DNA of 64,000 nt from Sphingomonas sp. UV9 (GCF_004101245.1 NZ_SCIN01000002.1:496001-560000), one strand, 5' to 3'. Shown: positions 44,695-55,550, numbered from the stretch's first letter. Translations and numbers: made by a program. Notes: generated by a model from the letters alone, not told the origin.

Positions 44695-45693
44695 CTACGC
44701 CGCGATCTTGAGGTCCTGCATCACGTCGGCGGTGATCGACAGGCTCCGCTTTCTAGCCTCGTGATCGTAGATCGCGCTGGTCACCATGACCTCGTCCACG
44801 CCGGTCCGCGCGACGAACGCGGCGATGCCGCGGGCGACCTTGGCCGGGCTGCCGACCGCCGAGCATTGCAGGACGTGATCGAGGATCTGGTTGCCCTGCG
44901 CGCCGAGCGACTCGCGGTAGCCGGCGAGCGGCGGCTTCATCTTGCCCGGATTGCCGGTGCGCAGCGCCACGAACGACTGCTGCTGCGAACTGGCGAGCAG
45001 TTCAGCCTCGGCGTCGGTTTCGGCCGCGAACACGTTGAAGCCGGCCATCACGTGCGGCTTGGCCAAGCGCGCGGACGGGCGGAAATCGCGGCGGTAGATC
45101 GCGAGCGCGGCGTCGAGCGCGTCCGGCGCGAAATGCGAGGCGAAAGCGTAGGGCAGGCCCAGCGCGGCCGCCAATTGCGCGCCGAACGTGCTGGAGCCGA
45201 GGATCCACATGTCCACTTCCGCGCCCGCGCCGGGGGTCGCGACGATGCCGGTCTGGCCGTCGTTCGCGAAGTAGCTCTGCAGCTCCATCACGTCCTGCGG
45301 GAAGGCGTTGGCGTCGGTTTCCAGCGTGCGGCGCATCGCGCGCGCGACACGCTGGTCCGAACCGGGCGCGCGGCCGAGGCCGAGATCGATGCGGCCGGGG
45401 AACAGCGCATCGAGCGTACCGAACTGCTCGGCGATCGTCAGCGGCGCATGGTTGGGGAGCATGATGCCGCCCGAACCCACGCGGATGGTCTTCGTGGCTG
45501 CCGCGATGTGCGCGATCACGACCGCGGTCGCGGCCGACGCGATGCCGGTCATGCCGTGATGTTCGGCGACCCAGTAGCGCTGGAAGCCGATGCTTTCGGC
45601 GTGGCGCGCCAGATCGGCGGCGTTGGCGAGCGATTGGGATACGGTGCCGCCTTCGACGACGGGGACGAGATCGAGCAAGGAATAGCGTGTCAT
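44695..45693 (-). CDS. LLM-class flavin-dependent oxidoreductase
   Basis: This 332-residue protein belongs to the bacterial luciferase-like monooxygenase superfamily. [40 protein letters not shown] and [14 protein letters not shown] match the YhbW/MsnO8-like subgroup, which binds [22 protein letters not shown] and [14 protein letters not shown] follow. Substrate unknown. I chose the ATG at 45693 ([16 protein letters not shown]); the longer frame adds unrelated residues. Confidence 0.88.
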   Translation of the reverse strand: MTRYSLLDLVPVVEGGTVSQSLANAADLARHAESIGFQRYWVAEHHGMTGIASAATAVVIAHIAAATKTIRVGSGGIMLPNHAPLTIAEQFGTLDALFPGRIDLGLGRAPGSDQRVARAMRRTLETDANAFPQDVMELQSYFANDGQTGIVATPGAGAEVDMWILGSSTFGAQLAAALGLPYAFASHFAPDALDAALAIYRRDFRPSARLAKPHVMAGFNVFAAETDAEAELLASSQQQSFVALRTGNPGKMKPPLAGYRESLGAQGNQILDHVLQCSAVGSPAKVARGIAAFVARTGVDEVMVTSAIYDHEARKRSLSITADVMQDLKIAA

Positions 45694-45818
45694 CCGTCGG
45701 ATATAGGTACCGAACGGTAGCTTATCCACCCTCGATGCCGATGATCGCGCTTTTCCTTGCCAGGGTCGCAGCCCATCCGGCTTGTCGCCACGTGCCGCGA
45801 TGCCTAGAGGTTCGCGCC

Positions 45819-46484
45819 ATGCTTGCCAGCCTAAACCATGTCCGCAACTGGATCTTCGATCTCGACAACACGCTGTACCCGGCGAGCGCGAACCTGTTCG
45901 CGCAGGTCGATGCGCGGATGACCGGGTTCATCCAGGATCTGCTGGGCCTCAACCATGACGAGGCGCGGCGCGTGCAGAAGGGGTATTTCCACAATCACGG
46001 CACGACGCTGTCGGGGCTGATGACCGAACATCACGTCGACCCCCACGCGTTCCTGGAGCATGTCCACGATATCGAGATGGATGTGCTGGAGCATGACGCG
46101 CCGCTGGTCGCGGCGATCGCGAAGCTGCCGGGGCGCAAGCTCGTCTTCACCAATGGCGACACGCCGTATGCGCTGAAGATCCTAGACCGTCTCGGGCTCA
46201 GCGAGAGCTTCGAGGCGATCCACGACATCCACGCGATGGACCTGATGCCGAAGCCGCATGCGTCGGCCTATGCAGGCTTCTGTTCGGCGTTCGATCTCGA
46301 TCCCAGGGAGTCGCTGTTCGCCGACGACATGACGCGCAATCTCGCGCCCGCCAAGGCGATCGGCATGACAACCGTGTGGATCGACAACGGCTCCGAACAA
46401 TCGCCCGACGCCGCGCGCGATCATATCGATTTCACCGTGCCCGTGCTCGCGCCGTGGCTCGAAACCATCCTGGAGACATCATGA
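45819..46484 (+). CDS. HAD-superfamily pyrimidine 5'-nucleotidase
   Basis: This 221-residue phosphatase of the SDT1/Phm8 group has the HAD motif I in [13 protein letters not shown] (nucleophile Asp), motif II in [16 protein letters not shown], Lys in [10 protein letters not shown] and motif III/IV in [11 protein letters not shown]. The helical cap is between motifs I and II. AGAGG lies nine bases before the chosen ATG at 45819. Its stop overlaps dapD (ATGA), suggesting coordinated expression, although a direct link to lysine synthesis is not known. Confidence 0.88.
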   Translation: MLASLNHVRNWIFDLDNTLYPASANLFAQVDARMTGFIQDLLGLNHDEARRVQKGYFHNHGTTLSGLMTEHHVDPHAFLEHVHDIEMDVLEHDAPLVAAIAKLPGRKLVFTNGDTPYALKILDRLGLSESFEAIHDIHAMDLMPKPHASAYAGFCSAFDLDPRESLFADDMTRNLAPAKAIGMTTVWIDNGSEQSPDAARDHIDFTVPVLAPWLETILETS

Positions 46485-47299
46485 CCTTGCAGACCATCAT
46501 CGACGCCGCCTGGGACGATCGCGCCAACCTCGGGCTCGACACCAAGGGCGAAGTGCGCGACGCCGTCGAGTCCGCGCTGGCGATGCTTGATGCGGGCACT
46601 GCGCGCGTTGCCGAGCCGATCGCTGATGGCTGGCAGGTCAACCAGTGGCTCAAGAAAGCCGTGTTGCTCTCGTTCCGGCTCAACGACAATGTCGTGATCG
46701 ACGGCGGTTCGGCCGGCGCGCCGGCGTTCGACAAGGTGCCGTCGAAGTTCGCGGGCTGGGGCGATGCGGAGTTTCGTTCGGCGGGCATCCGCGTCGTGCC
46801 GGGTGCGGTCGCGCGCCGCGGCAGCTTCATCGCCAAGGGCGCGATCCTGATGCCGAGCTTCGTCAACATCGGCGCCTATGTCGGTGAAGGCACGATGGTC
46901 GACGCGTGGGCGACGGTCGGCAGTTGCGCGCAGATCGGCAAGAACGTCCATCTGTCGGGCGGCGCCGGAATCGGCGGCGTGCTCGAGCCGCTCCAGGCCG
47001 ACCCCGTCATCATCGGCGACGGCGCGTTCATCGGCGCACGCGCCGAAGTTGCCGAGGGCGTTCGCGTCGGCGAGGGCGCGGTGCTTTCGATGGGCGTGTA
47101 CCTCGGCGCATCGACCAAGATCATCGACCGCGCGACCGGCGAAGTCTTCAAGGGCGAAGTGCCGCCCTATGCGGTGGTCGTGCCGGGCTCGATCGGCGGC
47201 GGAGACGGCAAGCCTGCGCTGTATTGCGCCGTAATCGTCAAACGGGTCGACGCACAAACCCGCTCCAAGACCAGCATCAACGACCTGCTCAGGGACTGA
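46481..47299 (+). CDS. dapD: 2,3,4,5-tetrahydropyridine-2,6-dicarboxylate N-succinyltransferase
   Basis: This 272-residue trimeric enzyme catalyses the succinyl-CoA-dependent step of the lysine/diaminopimelate pathway. The left-handed beta helix is visible as hexapeptide repeats across residues 100-220 ([40 protein letters not shown]). N-terminal [19 protein letters not shown] and the motif [17 protein letters not shown] are conserved in DapD. The ATG overlaps the HAD stop. The product feeds peptidoglycan synthesis. Confidence 0.95.
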   Translation: MTLQTIIDAAWDDRANLGLDTKGEVRDAVESALAMLDAGTARVAEPIADGWQVNQWLKKAVLLSFRLNDNVVIDGGSAGAPAFDKVPSKFAGWGDAEFRSAGIRVVPGAVARRGSFIAKGAILMPSFVNIGAYVGEGTMVDAWATVGSCAQIGKNVHLSGGAGIGGVLEPLQADPVIIGDGAFIGARAEVAEGVRVGEGAVLSMGVYLGASTKIIDRATGEVFKGEVPPYAVVVPGSIGGGDGKPALYCAVIVKRVDAQTRSKTSINDLLRD

Positions 47300-47361
47300 T
47301 CGGGTCGACAATCGGACGGCCCCTGCCTATCCGGGGCGAACCATTTTCGAGGAGAAATATT

Positions 47362-48333
47362 TTGACCGCTGCCGCCAGCCAGGTTCTCGACCGCGTTCTC
47401 GTCCTCGAAATGGTCCGCGTGACCGAGGCGGCGGCGATCGCTGCCTCCACGCTCGTCGGGCGCGGTGACGAGAAGGCGGCGGATGCGGCCGCGGTCGAGG
47501 CGATGCGCGAGGCGCTCAACTCGCTGTACATGGACGGCACCGTCGTGATCGGCGAGGGCGAGCGCGACGAGGCGCCGATGCTGTTCATCGGCGAGAAGGT
47601 CGGCTCGGCGATCGGCAAGGGCCCGAAGATCGACATCGCGCTCGACCCTTTGGAAGGTACGACGATCTGCGCGACCGCAGGGCCGAACAGCCTCGCCGTG
47701 CTGGCGATCGCCGAAGAGGGCGGCCTGCTCAACGCGCCCGACGTCTACATGGACAAGATCGCGGTCGGGCCGGGCTATCCCGAGGGGATCATTGATCTCG
47801 ACAAGACGCCGACCGAGAACATCAACGCCGTCGCCGCCGCCAAGGGTGTGCCGGCGCGCGACCTGATCGTGTGCGTACTCGATCGCCCGCGTCACGAGAA
47901 GCTGATCGCCGAACTGCGCGCGGTCGGCTGCGGGATCATGCTGATCGGTGACGGCGACGTCGCCGGCGTGATCGCGACGTCCGATCCCGATACCACGATC
48001 GACGTGTACATGGGCTCCGGCGGCGCGCCCGAGGGCGTGCTGGCCTGCGCTGCGCTGCGTTGCGTGGGGGGGCAGTTCAAGGGCCGGTTGCTGTTCCGCA
48101 ACGACGACGAGCGCGGGCGTGCGGCGAAGTGGGGGATCACCGATCTCGACAAGCAATACGACCTGTCCGAGCTGGCGAAGGGCGACTGCATCTTCGCGGC
48201 GACGGGCGTGACCGACGGATCGCTGCTGGCGGGCGTGAAGCGGAAGAAGGGCAAGATGACCACCGAGAGCGTCGTGATGCGCGCGTCGTCGGGGACGGTG
48301 CGCTGGGTCAAGGGCGAGCATCGGACGGATTGA
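47362..48333 (+). CDS. glpX: Fructose-1,6-bisphosphatase, class II
   Basis: This 323-residue GlpX-type phosphatase hydrolyses fructose 1,6-bisphosphate in gluconeogenesis. Metal- and substrate-binding segments are VVIGEGERDEAPMLFIGE, DIALDPLEGTTICA and YMGSGGAPEGVLAC. The C-terminal part has GRLLFRNDDERGRA. The start is TTG at 47362, seven bases after GAGGAG, and gives the standard N-terminus. It lies 62 bases after dapD on the same strand. Confidence 0.93.
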   Translation: MTAAASQVLDRVLVLEMVRVTEAAAIAASTLVGRGDEKAADAAAVEAMREALNSLYMDGTVVIGEGERDEAPMLFIGEKVGSAIGKGPKIDIALDPLEGTTICATAGPNSLAVLAIAEEGGLLNAPDVYMDKIAVGPGYPEGIIDLDKTPTENINAVAAAKGVPARDLIVCVLDRPRHEKLIAELRAVGCGIMLIGDGDVAGVIATSDPDTTIDVYMGSGGAPEGVLACAALRCVGGQFKGRLLFRNDDERGRAAKWGITDLDKQYDLSELAKGDCIFAATGVTDGSLLAGVKRKKGKMTTESVVMRASSGTVRWVKGEHRTD

Positions 48334-48367
48334 TTTGGCCGGCTGGCGTATGGATGTCGCCAGCTGG

Positions 48368-48474
48368 CACCACCCCGGCGAAGGCCGGGGCCCAATTGGG
48401 AAACGTTGCTAACCGAGTACGGCGCTTCGTTACGCCGAACTTTCCAATTGGGCCCCGGCCTCCGCCGGGGTGGT
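48368..48474. repeat. REP-pair family A, copy 6
   Basis: A consensus-like copy: CACCCCGGCGAAGGCCGGGG then CCCAATTGGG, spacer with TTGCTAACCGAG and GGCGCTTCGTTAC, then CCAATTGGGCCCCGGCCTCC. It lies between glpX and the CPBP gene. Confidence 0.9.
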
Positions 48475-48509
48475 ATTCAGGACAGGCGTCAGCGCTACCC
48501 AAAAGAGTG

Positions 48510-48563
48510 TTTCCCCGCGGAGGCGGGGACCCAGACTGGGCTCCCGCCTTCGCGGGAGAACAA
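48510..48563. repeat. REP-pair family B, copy 4
   Basis: TTTCCCCGCGGAGGCGGGGA then CCCAGACTGGG then CTCCCGCCTTCGCGGGAGAA. Only a couple of bases separate it from the ribosome binding site of the CPBP gene. Confidence 0.88.
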
Positions 48564-48580
48564 GGAAAGGAGGTGTTCGT

Positions 48581-49312
48581 GTGATCCTTCCGAACGCCCT
48601 CCTTCTTGCCAGCCTCATGGCGTTGCTCTGGTTTCTCAAGGGCGACCTCCTCGGCTACCGCCGCATCAAGCGTCTCCCCGACACCGCCTCGCGCCAGAAG
48701 ACCTACCGCCTCTGGATCGCCAAGGCCGGGCTCGCCTTCGTCCTGCCGGCGGTGATAGGGCTGGCGCTGCTGGGTCGGCTCGATGCCCTCGTCACCATAC
48801 CACCCGAGTTCGACGCGATCCGCGGGCTCCTGCCGAGCCTCGCCGGTGATAGCCGCGCGGAGATGCTCGGCCTGATCGGTGGCAGCGCGCTTGGCGGGCT
48901 GGTCATCGGCGCGGTGCTGGCGACGCGACGCAACTGGCGAATCCTCAAGACGATCGGCAATGTCGGATCGCTCCTCCCGCGCAATCGGCCGGAGATCGCG
49001 CACGCCGCCGCCATGGCGATTGCGGCCGGCGTATCCGAAGAAATCGCCTTCCGCTTGTTCCTGCCGCTGCTGATCGCGCTCATAACCGGCAACGCCTTCG
49101 TCGCGTTCGGCGTGGCGATCGCGGTGTTCGGCGCGATGCACCGCTATCAGGGGCGGGTAGGCGTGATCGCCACGTCGCTGGTCGGCGCGCTGATGGCGGC
49201 GATCTACCTGATGACCGGCGAGCTGTGGCTGGCGATGCTCCTCCACGCGCTGATCGATCTCAACTCGCTGGCGCTGCGACCGGCGCTGACCGGAGCGTGG
49301 CGCGCGGCTTGA
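48581..49312 (+). CDS. CPBP-family intramembrane metalloprotease (Rce1-like)
   Basis: This 243-residue membrane protein has about six membrane segments and the CPBP (Abi) motifs: EEIAFRLFLPL (motif 1, EExxxR) and the later LLHALIDLNSLAL (motif 3, HxxxN). Eukaryotic relatives trim prenylated proteins, while bacterial ones affect stress or self-immunity. The start is GTG at 48581, ten bases after AAAGGAGG, a very strong ribosome binding site. Repeat B copy 4 abuts this site. Cotranscription with glpX across the two repeats is uncertain. Confidence 0.85.
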   Translation: MILPNALLLASLMALLWFLKGDLLGYRRIKRLPDTASRQKTYRLWIAKAGLAFVLPAVIGLALLGRLDALVTIPPEFDAIRGLLPSLAGDSRAEMLGLIGGSALGGLVIGAVLATRRNWRILKTIGNVGSLLPRNRPEIAHAAAMAIAAGVSEEIAFRLFLPLLIALITGNAFVAFGVAIAVFGAMHRYQGRVGVIATSLVGALMAAIYLMTGELWLAMLLHALIDLNSLALRPALTGAWRAA

Positions 49313-49365
49313 CTTCGCGAGCGCAGGTTCGTCCAATCGTCGCACGGTTTACTAAGGGAAAGTCC

Positions 49366-51264
49366 ATGTCGCGCCACGCCCTCCTGCTTGCACTCGCGAT
49401 CCCGGCCGCGATCCCGGCCGCGATCACCGCCGCGGTCCCCGGCGCGATCAACGCCGCGGTGCCCGGGGCCATCGCCGCGCAGACAGGTATGCAGGCCGCA
49501 CCGCAGTCTCCGTTCACCTATCAGGAGGTGATGGTGCCGATGCGCGACGGGGCGAAGTTGCAGACCACCATCATGCGACCGCGCGGGATGACCGGGCCGC
49601 TGCCGATCCTGCTCCAGCGTACGCCGTACGGCGTGCCGGACGCGCCGTTCCCCAGCGCAGACCGCCTCGGTCCGCTGATGAAGGACGGCTATGTCTTCGT
49701 CTTCCAGTCGATGCGCGGGCGGTTCAAGTCGGACGGCGTCTTCACGCTGTCGACCGCGGTGCATCCCGGCGATCCGAAGGCGGTCGACGAGGCGACGGAT
49801 GCGTACGACACGGTCGGCTGGTTGGTGAAGAACATCCCCGCGAACAACGGCAAGGTCGGAATGTGGGGCGTGTCCTACCCCGGTTTCGCCGCCGCCGTCG
49901 CGCTCGCGCATCCGCATCCCGCACTGAAGGCGGTTTCCCCGCAGGCGGCGTGGATCGATTACTGGCAGTCGGACGACCTCCACCGCAACGGCGCGCTGCG
50001 GCTGAGCTATGCGACCGATTGGGTGTCGTCGCTGCAACTCGATAAGACCAGGAATTCCGACTTCGCGTATCCGAGCGATACGTACGACTATTTCCTGAAG
50101 GCGGGCTCGGCCGAGGCGATCGACCGCAACGTCTTCAAGGGGCGCGTACCGATGTTCACCGCGCTGCTCGATCACCCCAATCACGACAGTTTCTACACGT
50201 CCCAGCGCTGGACCGACACGCTCGGCAAGACGACCGTGCCGACGCTCAACGTGGCGGGGTTCTGGGATCAGGAGGATCCGTGGGGGTCGTGGCAGATCTA
50301 TGCCCGGCAGAAGCGCAACGATCCGGACAATCTCGCGCAGATGGTCGCGGGGCCGTGGCGGCATGGCGGGTGGCAGGGCATTGCGGATCATCTCGGGCCG
50401 ATCCCGCTCGGTACGGCGAGCGGCACGCAGTTCCAGGAGCAGATCCAGGCGCCGTTCTTCGCCTATTGGCTGCACGGCAAGGGCGCGCGGCCCGACTTCG
50501 CGGCCAAGATGTTCCAGTCGGGCTCGAACGTCTGGAAGACCTACGCGGCGTGGCCGCCGACCGGGGCGAAGCCGACCGACTTGTATCTCCACGCGGATGG
50601 CAGCCTGTCGTTCACCGCACCGGCGGCTGGCGAAGGATGCCGCGATTACGTATCCGATCCCGCGAACCCGGTGCCGTTCCGCCGGCGACCGATGTCGGCG
50701 ACCTATGCGAGTCCGGATTGGTCGTGGTGGGAGTCGGACGATCAGCGCTTCGTCGATCACCGGCCCGACGTGCTCGGCTATGTGTCGGAGCCTTTGACCA
50801 GCGACCTCACCGTGACCGGCGCACTGTCGGCGACGTTGCAGGCGTCGACGAGCGGTACGGACAGCGATTTCGTGGTGAAGCTGATCGACGTGCTGCCTGA
50901 CGATACCGAGACCTTCGACAAGTCTCAGGCGAAGCCCGGCGACTATGCGAAGACGCTCAACGGGTATCAGCTGCCGATCGCGATGGAGGTACGGCGCGGA
51001 CGCTTCCTGGCGAGCGACACCGCGCCGCAGCCGCTGGTACCGGGGAAGGTCGTGGCGTGGGACGTGCCGCTGCGCGATCACGATCATGTGTTCAAGACGG
51101 GGCACCGGGTCATGGTGCAGGTCCAGTCGACGTGGTTCCCGATGATCGACCGAAACCCGCAATCGTTCGTCGCGAACATAGCGCGGGCGAAACCGGGGGA
51201 TTACGTGAAGGCGACGCAGAGGGTTTGCGCGGGTTCGCGAATTACGTTGCCGGTCATGCGGTAG
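49366..51264 (+). CDS. CocE/NonD family hydrolase, exported
   Basis: This 632-residue alpha/beta hydrolase belongs to the CocE/X-Pro dipeptidyl peptidase group. The nucleophile Ser is in VGMWGVSYPGFAA, and VPTLNVAGFWDQEDPWG precedes the catalytic Asp and His region (GPWRHGGWQG). A C-terminal jelly-roll domain (from about 440) follows. The signal peptide is unusual: AIPAAIPAAITAAVPGAINA is a tandem repeat in both protein and DNA. Glutaryl-7-ACA acylase and cocaine esterase are relatives, but the substrate is unknown. The chosen ATG directly precedes the signal. Confidence 0.88.
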   Translation: MSRHALLLALAIPAAIPAAITAAVPGAINAAVPGAIAAQTGMQAAPQSPFTYQEVMVPMRDGAKLQTTIMRPRGMTGPLPILLQRTPYGVPDAPFPSADRLGPLMKDGYVFVFQSMRGRFKSDGVFTLSTAVHPGDPKAVDEATDAYDTVGWLVKNIPANNGKVGMWGVSYPGFAAAVALAHPHPALKAVSPQAAWIDYWQSDDLHRNGALRLSYATDWVSSLQLDKTRNSDFAYPSDTYDYFLKAGSAEAIDRNVFKGRVPMFTALLDHPNHDSFYTSQRWTDTLGKTTVPTLNVAGFWDQEDPWGSWQIYARQKRNDPDNLAQMVAGPWRHGGWQGIADHLGPIPLGTASGTQFQEQIQAPFFAYWLHGKGARPDFAAKMFQSGSNVWKTYAAWPPTGAKPTDLYLHADGSLSFTAPAAGEGCRDYVSDPANPVPFRRRPMSATYASPDWSWWESDDQRFVDHRPDVLGYVSEPLTSDLTVTGALSATLQASTSGTDSDFVVKLIDVLPDDTETFDKSQAKPGDYAKTLNGYQLPIAMEVRRGRFLASDTAPQPLVPGKVVAWDVPLRDHDHVFKTGHRVMVQVQSTWFPMIDRNPQSFVANIARAKPGDYVKATQRVCAGSRITLPVMR

Positions 51265-51277
51265 GGGGTGCAAGATA

Positions 51278-51385
51278 CACCACTCCGGCGAAGGCCGGGG
51301 CCCAATTGGGGGACGCCGATAATCAGGGATAGCGCTTAGTTACCGCGGCCTTACCAATTGGGCCCCGGCCTTCGCCGGGGTGGTG
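51278..51385. repeat. REP-pair family A, copy 7
   Basis: CACCACTCCGGCGAAGGCCGGGGCC with CCAATTGG, spacer with TAATCAGGGATAGCGCTTAG, then CCAATTGGGCCCCGGCCTTC. It lies between the convergent CocE and ABC permease genes. Confidence 0.88.
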
Positions 51386-51397
51386 ACTGCTGCGCCC

Positions 51398-52185
51398 TTA
51401 GTTCTTCATCCGCCAGCCGGTCTTGAAGATCGCGGCGATGATCGCGAGGCACAGGATCAGGAAGCCGGCGGTCACCGCCAGGCTTACCCCGACCGCGACG
51501 TCACCTTGCCCGAAGAAGCTCCAGCGGAAGCCGCTGATCAGATACACGACCGGGTTGAACAGGCTGAGCGTGCGCCACGGTTCGGGCAGCATGTCGATCG
51601 AGTAGAACGCGCCGCCTAGGAAGGTCAGCGGCGTGATCAGCAGCGCCGGCACGAAGTTCAGTTGCTCGAAGCCATCCGCCCAGACGCCGATGATGAAGCC
51701 GAACAGGCTGAACGTCACCGCGGTCAGGATCAGGAATGCGATCATCGCCATCGGATGTTCGATCCCGAGCGGCACGAAGAACGCCGCGGTCGCCAGGATG
51801 ATGAGGCCGATGATCACCGACTTGGTGGTCGCCGCGCCGACATACCCGATCACCATCTCCATCGCCGATACGGGCGCGGAGAGCAGCTCGTAGACCGTGC
51901 CGGTGAATTTCGGGAAGTAGATTCCGATCGACGCGTTCGAGATGCTCTGCGTCAGCAGCGACAGCATGATCAGGCCGGGGACGATGAAGCTGCCGTAATC
52001 GACGCCGCCGACCTGTTGCATGCGGCTGCCGATCGCGCCGCCGAAGACGATGAAATACAGCGACGTGGTGAGCACGGGGGTGACGAGGCTCTGCCACAAA
52101 GTGCGCAGGCCCCGCGCCATTTCGAAGCGATAGATCGCCCAGATGCCGTGCCAGTTCAGGAACGGCGTCGTGATGGGGGACGTGG

Positions 52186-52189
<4 letters not shown>
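51398..52189 (-). CDS. ABC-2 type transporter permease
   Basis: This 263-residue protein has six membrane segments and the ABC-2 fold. It opens with [20 protein letters not shown] and has [20 protein letters not shown] and [20 protein letters not shown], the family's C-terminal signature. The ATG overlaps the ATPase stop (ATGA), so the pair makes one exporter. The substrate could be a polysaccharide, lipid or drug. Confidence 0.9.
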
Positions 52190-53115
<926 letters not shown>

Positions 53116-53183
53116 AGGCACCCCTTTTTCGTGAGCCGGATGTGGGGTGCGGGGGGCAGGAATGATAGGTCTCCTGCTCCTTC

Positions 53184-53240
53184 TTGTTCTCCCGCGAAGG
53201 CGGGAGCCCAGGCTGGGTCCCCGCCTTCGCGGGGAAACAA
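53184..53240. repeat. REP-pair family B, copy 5
   Basis: TTGTTCTCCCGCGAAGGCGGGAGCCCAGG followed by CTGGGTCCCCGCCTTCGCGGGGAAACAA. It shares the promoter region of the ABC pair with family C copy 3. Confidence 0.88.
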
Positions 53241-53278
53241 GGGGGGTGAGGATGGCATCGATAGGGGGGCACCTCATT

Positions 53279-53363
53279 CCCGTCATTCTGGGCTTGACCC
53301 AGGATCCAGAGCCATACGCGCTCCGGTCGTGGCGCTGGGTCCTGACTTTCGTCAGGATGACGG
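53279..53363. repeat. REP-pair family C, copy 3 (chimeric arms)
   Basis: The left arm has the head TTCTGGGCTTGACCCAGGA and the right arm the head TCCTGACTTTCGTCAGGA; both keep the outer CGTCAT and the inner TCCAG-like body. The heads are swapped relative to copy 1. Confidence 0.85.
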
Positions 53364-53373
53364 AGTGGGTGGG

Positions 53374-54084
53374 TCAGCCCGCCCGCGCGGCAGCTACCGC
53401 TTTTTGCAGGTCCTCCAGCGGCAGCGCGCCCGACAGGACTCGGTCGCCGACGACCCAGCTGGGGGTGCCGGTCATGCCCAGCTTGGCAGCGGTCTCCATG
53501 TTCTTGGCGATCTCGGCGTCGGCGGTCTTGCTGAAGCCCGCTTGGTTGATATCGACTCCGGCCTTGCTCGCTGCGGCGGCGATCGTCGCGTCGCTGACCT
53601 GTCCGCCCGCGTAGAGCGCGTCGTGGAATGCGCCGAACTTGCCCTGTTGCGCCGCCGCCAGGCTCGCGCGCGCGGCGATGCGGCTCTCGGCGCTGAGGAT
53701 CGGGAGTTCGCGGAAGACGACGCGGACCTTGGGATCGCTGGCGATCAGCTTGGCGATCATCGGCAGGCTCGCTCGGCAATATCCGCAATTATAGTCGAAA
53801 TACTCGACCAGCGTCACGTCGCCCTTGGGGTTGCCGGCCCAGGCGCTGCCGAACGGCGTGACGATCGCGTCGCGATTGGCGGTAACGGTCTTGCCGGACT
53901 CGCGGTCGCGCAGTTTCTCCATCGCCTCCGGCAGGATCTCGGGATGCGAGAGGACGTAATCGTGGACGATCGACTCGACCTGCGCGCGCTCGACGGCACC
54001 GCCTTTGCGATCAAAACCCCAGACCGCGAGGCCTCCGATGACGGCGCTCGCGACGGCGATTGCCGGAAATGTGAACTTGCTCAT
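53374..54084 (-). CDS. DsbA/ScsC-like thiol-disulfide oxidoreductase, membrane-anchored
   Basis: This 236-residue protein has an N-terminal membrane segment (FPAIAVASAVIGGLAVWG), an N-terminal helical extension (VHDYVLSHPEILPEAMEKLR) and a DsbA fold. The active site is DYNCGYCRASLP (CGYC), and the cis-Pro loop is GMTGTPSWVVG. The extension resembles the oligomerisation stalk of ScsC/Com1-like proteins. Its ATG overlaps the stop of the M48 gene, suggesting a linked role in envelope quality control. It is the third DsbA-family protein in the window. Confidence 0.9.
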   Translation of the reverse strand: MSKFTFPAIAVASAVIGGLAVWGFDRKGGAVERAQVESIVHDYVLSHPEILPEAMEKLRDRESGKTVTANRDAIVTPFGSAWAGNPKGDVTLVEYFDYNCGYCRASLPMIAKLIASDPKVRVVFRELPILSAESRIAARASLAAAQQGKFGAFHDALYAGGQVSDATIAAAASKAGVDINQAGFSKTADAEIAKNMETAAKLGMTGTPSWVVGDRVLSGALPLEDLQKAVAAARAG

Positions 54085-55436
54085 TTGCGGCGCTTATACT
54101 GCTTGGGATTATCGTCCATCTCGTTCTGCGCGGCCATCGCGATATCCTGTGCGCGAATCCAGTCGGTCGTGTTCGCGGGGATGTTCGCCAGTGCATATTG
54201 CGCGCTCGCCGACGCGGTCCGCATGTCGCCGCCCATGCTGGCGCGCTCGGCGGTCGCGAGTGCGGCGCGCGCGGTGTCGCCGGTCAGTTCGTAGACGGTG
54301 CCGAGCTGCATCCAGGCGAACGGGTTCTGGTCGTCGCGGCCGACGGCGGTACGCAACACCTTGGTCGCTTCGGGGTAGTTCGCCTTGTTCTCGGTCGCGA
54401 TCAGCGCGTGGCCGAAGGTCGTGGCGATCAGCGGGTTGTTGCGAGATCCCTCGGTCGCCTCGCGCAGCGGCACGAGCGCGTCGGTCGGCTTGCCGGCCTC
54501 GAGCAGGATCTGCCCCTTGATCTCGAGGAAATAGGGGTCGGTCGGCTCGGCCCTCACTAGCGCGTTAGCCTCGGCGTCGGCTTTGTCGGGGTAGCCGGCC
54601 TTGTGATAGGCATAGGCGCGGGCATAGTGCGCGTAGATCGTCTGGTCGCCCGGCGGATAGGCCTTGAGCGTCTGGTCCGCGGGCATGACGTAGCCGGCGA
54701 GCTTCGCCTTCACGCGGCGGAAGCGTTCCTCCAGCGCCGCGTCGGGCTTGTTGGCCCAGGCGGGCGAGGCTTGCAGATCGGCGGTGAGAGTCGCGACGCG
54801 CTCACCCGAGAGAGGGTGCGACTGCATGAACGGATCGATATTGGCGGTGCCATAGCGATATTCCTGCTGCTGCAGTTTCTTGAAGAAGCTGAGCATGCCG
54901 CGGCCGGAGATGTTCGATTGGCGGAGAAATTTCGCGGCGGTCGCGTCGGCGGTGGATTCCTGGACGCGGCTGAACGAGAGGTAGCTGCCCATCGCCGCCT
55001 GCTGGCCCGCGGCCATGATGCCGGCACCCGCCTCGCCGCTGCCGGCCGCCATCGCGGCGAGGCCCAGCACCATCGATAGCAGGTACATGCCCATCGCCGG
55101 CTTGGTGCCGCGATCGGCAAGGACGACGTGGCCGTCGGCGATGTGGCCGAGTTCGTGCGCGATGACGCCCTGGACTTCGTTGGCGTTGTCGGCGGCCTGG
55201 ATGAGGCCTGAGTGGACGTAGACGATCTGCCCGCCGGCGACGAAGGCGTTGATCGACTCGTCGTTGATGAGGACGACCTTGACGTCCCGCGTCGACAGCC
55301 CGGCGGCCTTGACGAGCGGGTTCGACATCTCGGCGAACATCGACTCGGTCTCTGCGTCGCGGAGAATCGACTGGGCTTGCGCGGGTTGCGCCCAGAGCAG
55401 GAGGGCGGTGGTCGCGGCGGCTACGAAGCGCTTCAT
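54081..55436 (-). CDS. M48 family metallopeptidase with TPR-like C-terminus (BepA-like)
   Basis: This 451-residue protein has a signal peptide (TTALLLWAQPAQAQ). The M48 zinc site is GVIAHELGHIADGH, with the third ligand in ESTADATAAKFL. The TPR-like helical half begins near residue 250 (AYAYHKAGYPDKADAEANAL) and runs to the basic C-terminus. This layout matches BepA/YfgC, a periplasmic protease and chaperone for outer-membrane proteins. The frame continues upstream, but I chose the ATG at 55436 directly before the signal. It forms an operon with the downstream DsbA-like gene. Confidence 0.92.
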   Translation of the reverse strand: MKRFVAAATTALLLWAQPAQAQSILRDAETESMFAEMSNPLVKAAGLSTRDVKVVLINDESINAFVAGGQIVYVHSGLIQAADNANEVQGVIAHELGHIADGHVVLADRGTKPAMGMYLLSMVLGLAAMAAGSGEAGAGIMAAGQQAAMGSYLSFSRVQESTADATAAKFLRQSNISGRGMLSFFKKLQQQEYRYGTANIDPFMQSHPLSGERVATLTADLQASPAWANKPDAALEERFRRVKAKLAGYVMPADQTLKAYPPGDQTIYAHYARAYAYHKAGYPDKADAEANALVRAEPTDPYFLEIKGQILLEAGKPTDALVPLREATEGSRNNPLIATTFGHALIATENKANYPEATKVLRTAVGRDDQNPFAWMQLGTVYELTGDTARAALATAERASMGGDMRTASASAQYALANIPANTTDWIRAQDIAMAAQNEMDDNPKQYKRRK

Positions 55437-55520
55437 ATTGCGCGGTATCGTCGATTGGGGGCGGGGGGGCAACCGTCGTGCGGCGGGGTGCGGTGGAGTG
55501 AGGTATGGGCGTGACCCAAG

Positions 55521-55550
55521 ACCGTCATCCCGACGAAAGCCGGGATCTCG
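55521..55550. repeat. Solitary half of a family C element
   Basis: CCGTCATCCCGACGAAAGCC then GGGATCTCGC has the left-arm layout of family C with a changed head. No inverted partner follows within 100 bases, so it is a single REP or a decayed pair. Confidence 0.6.
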
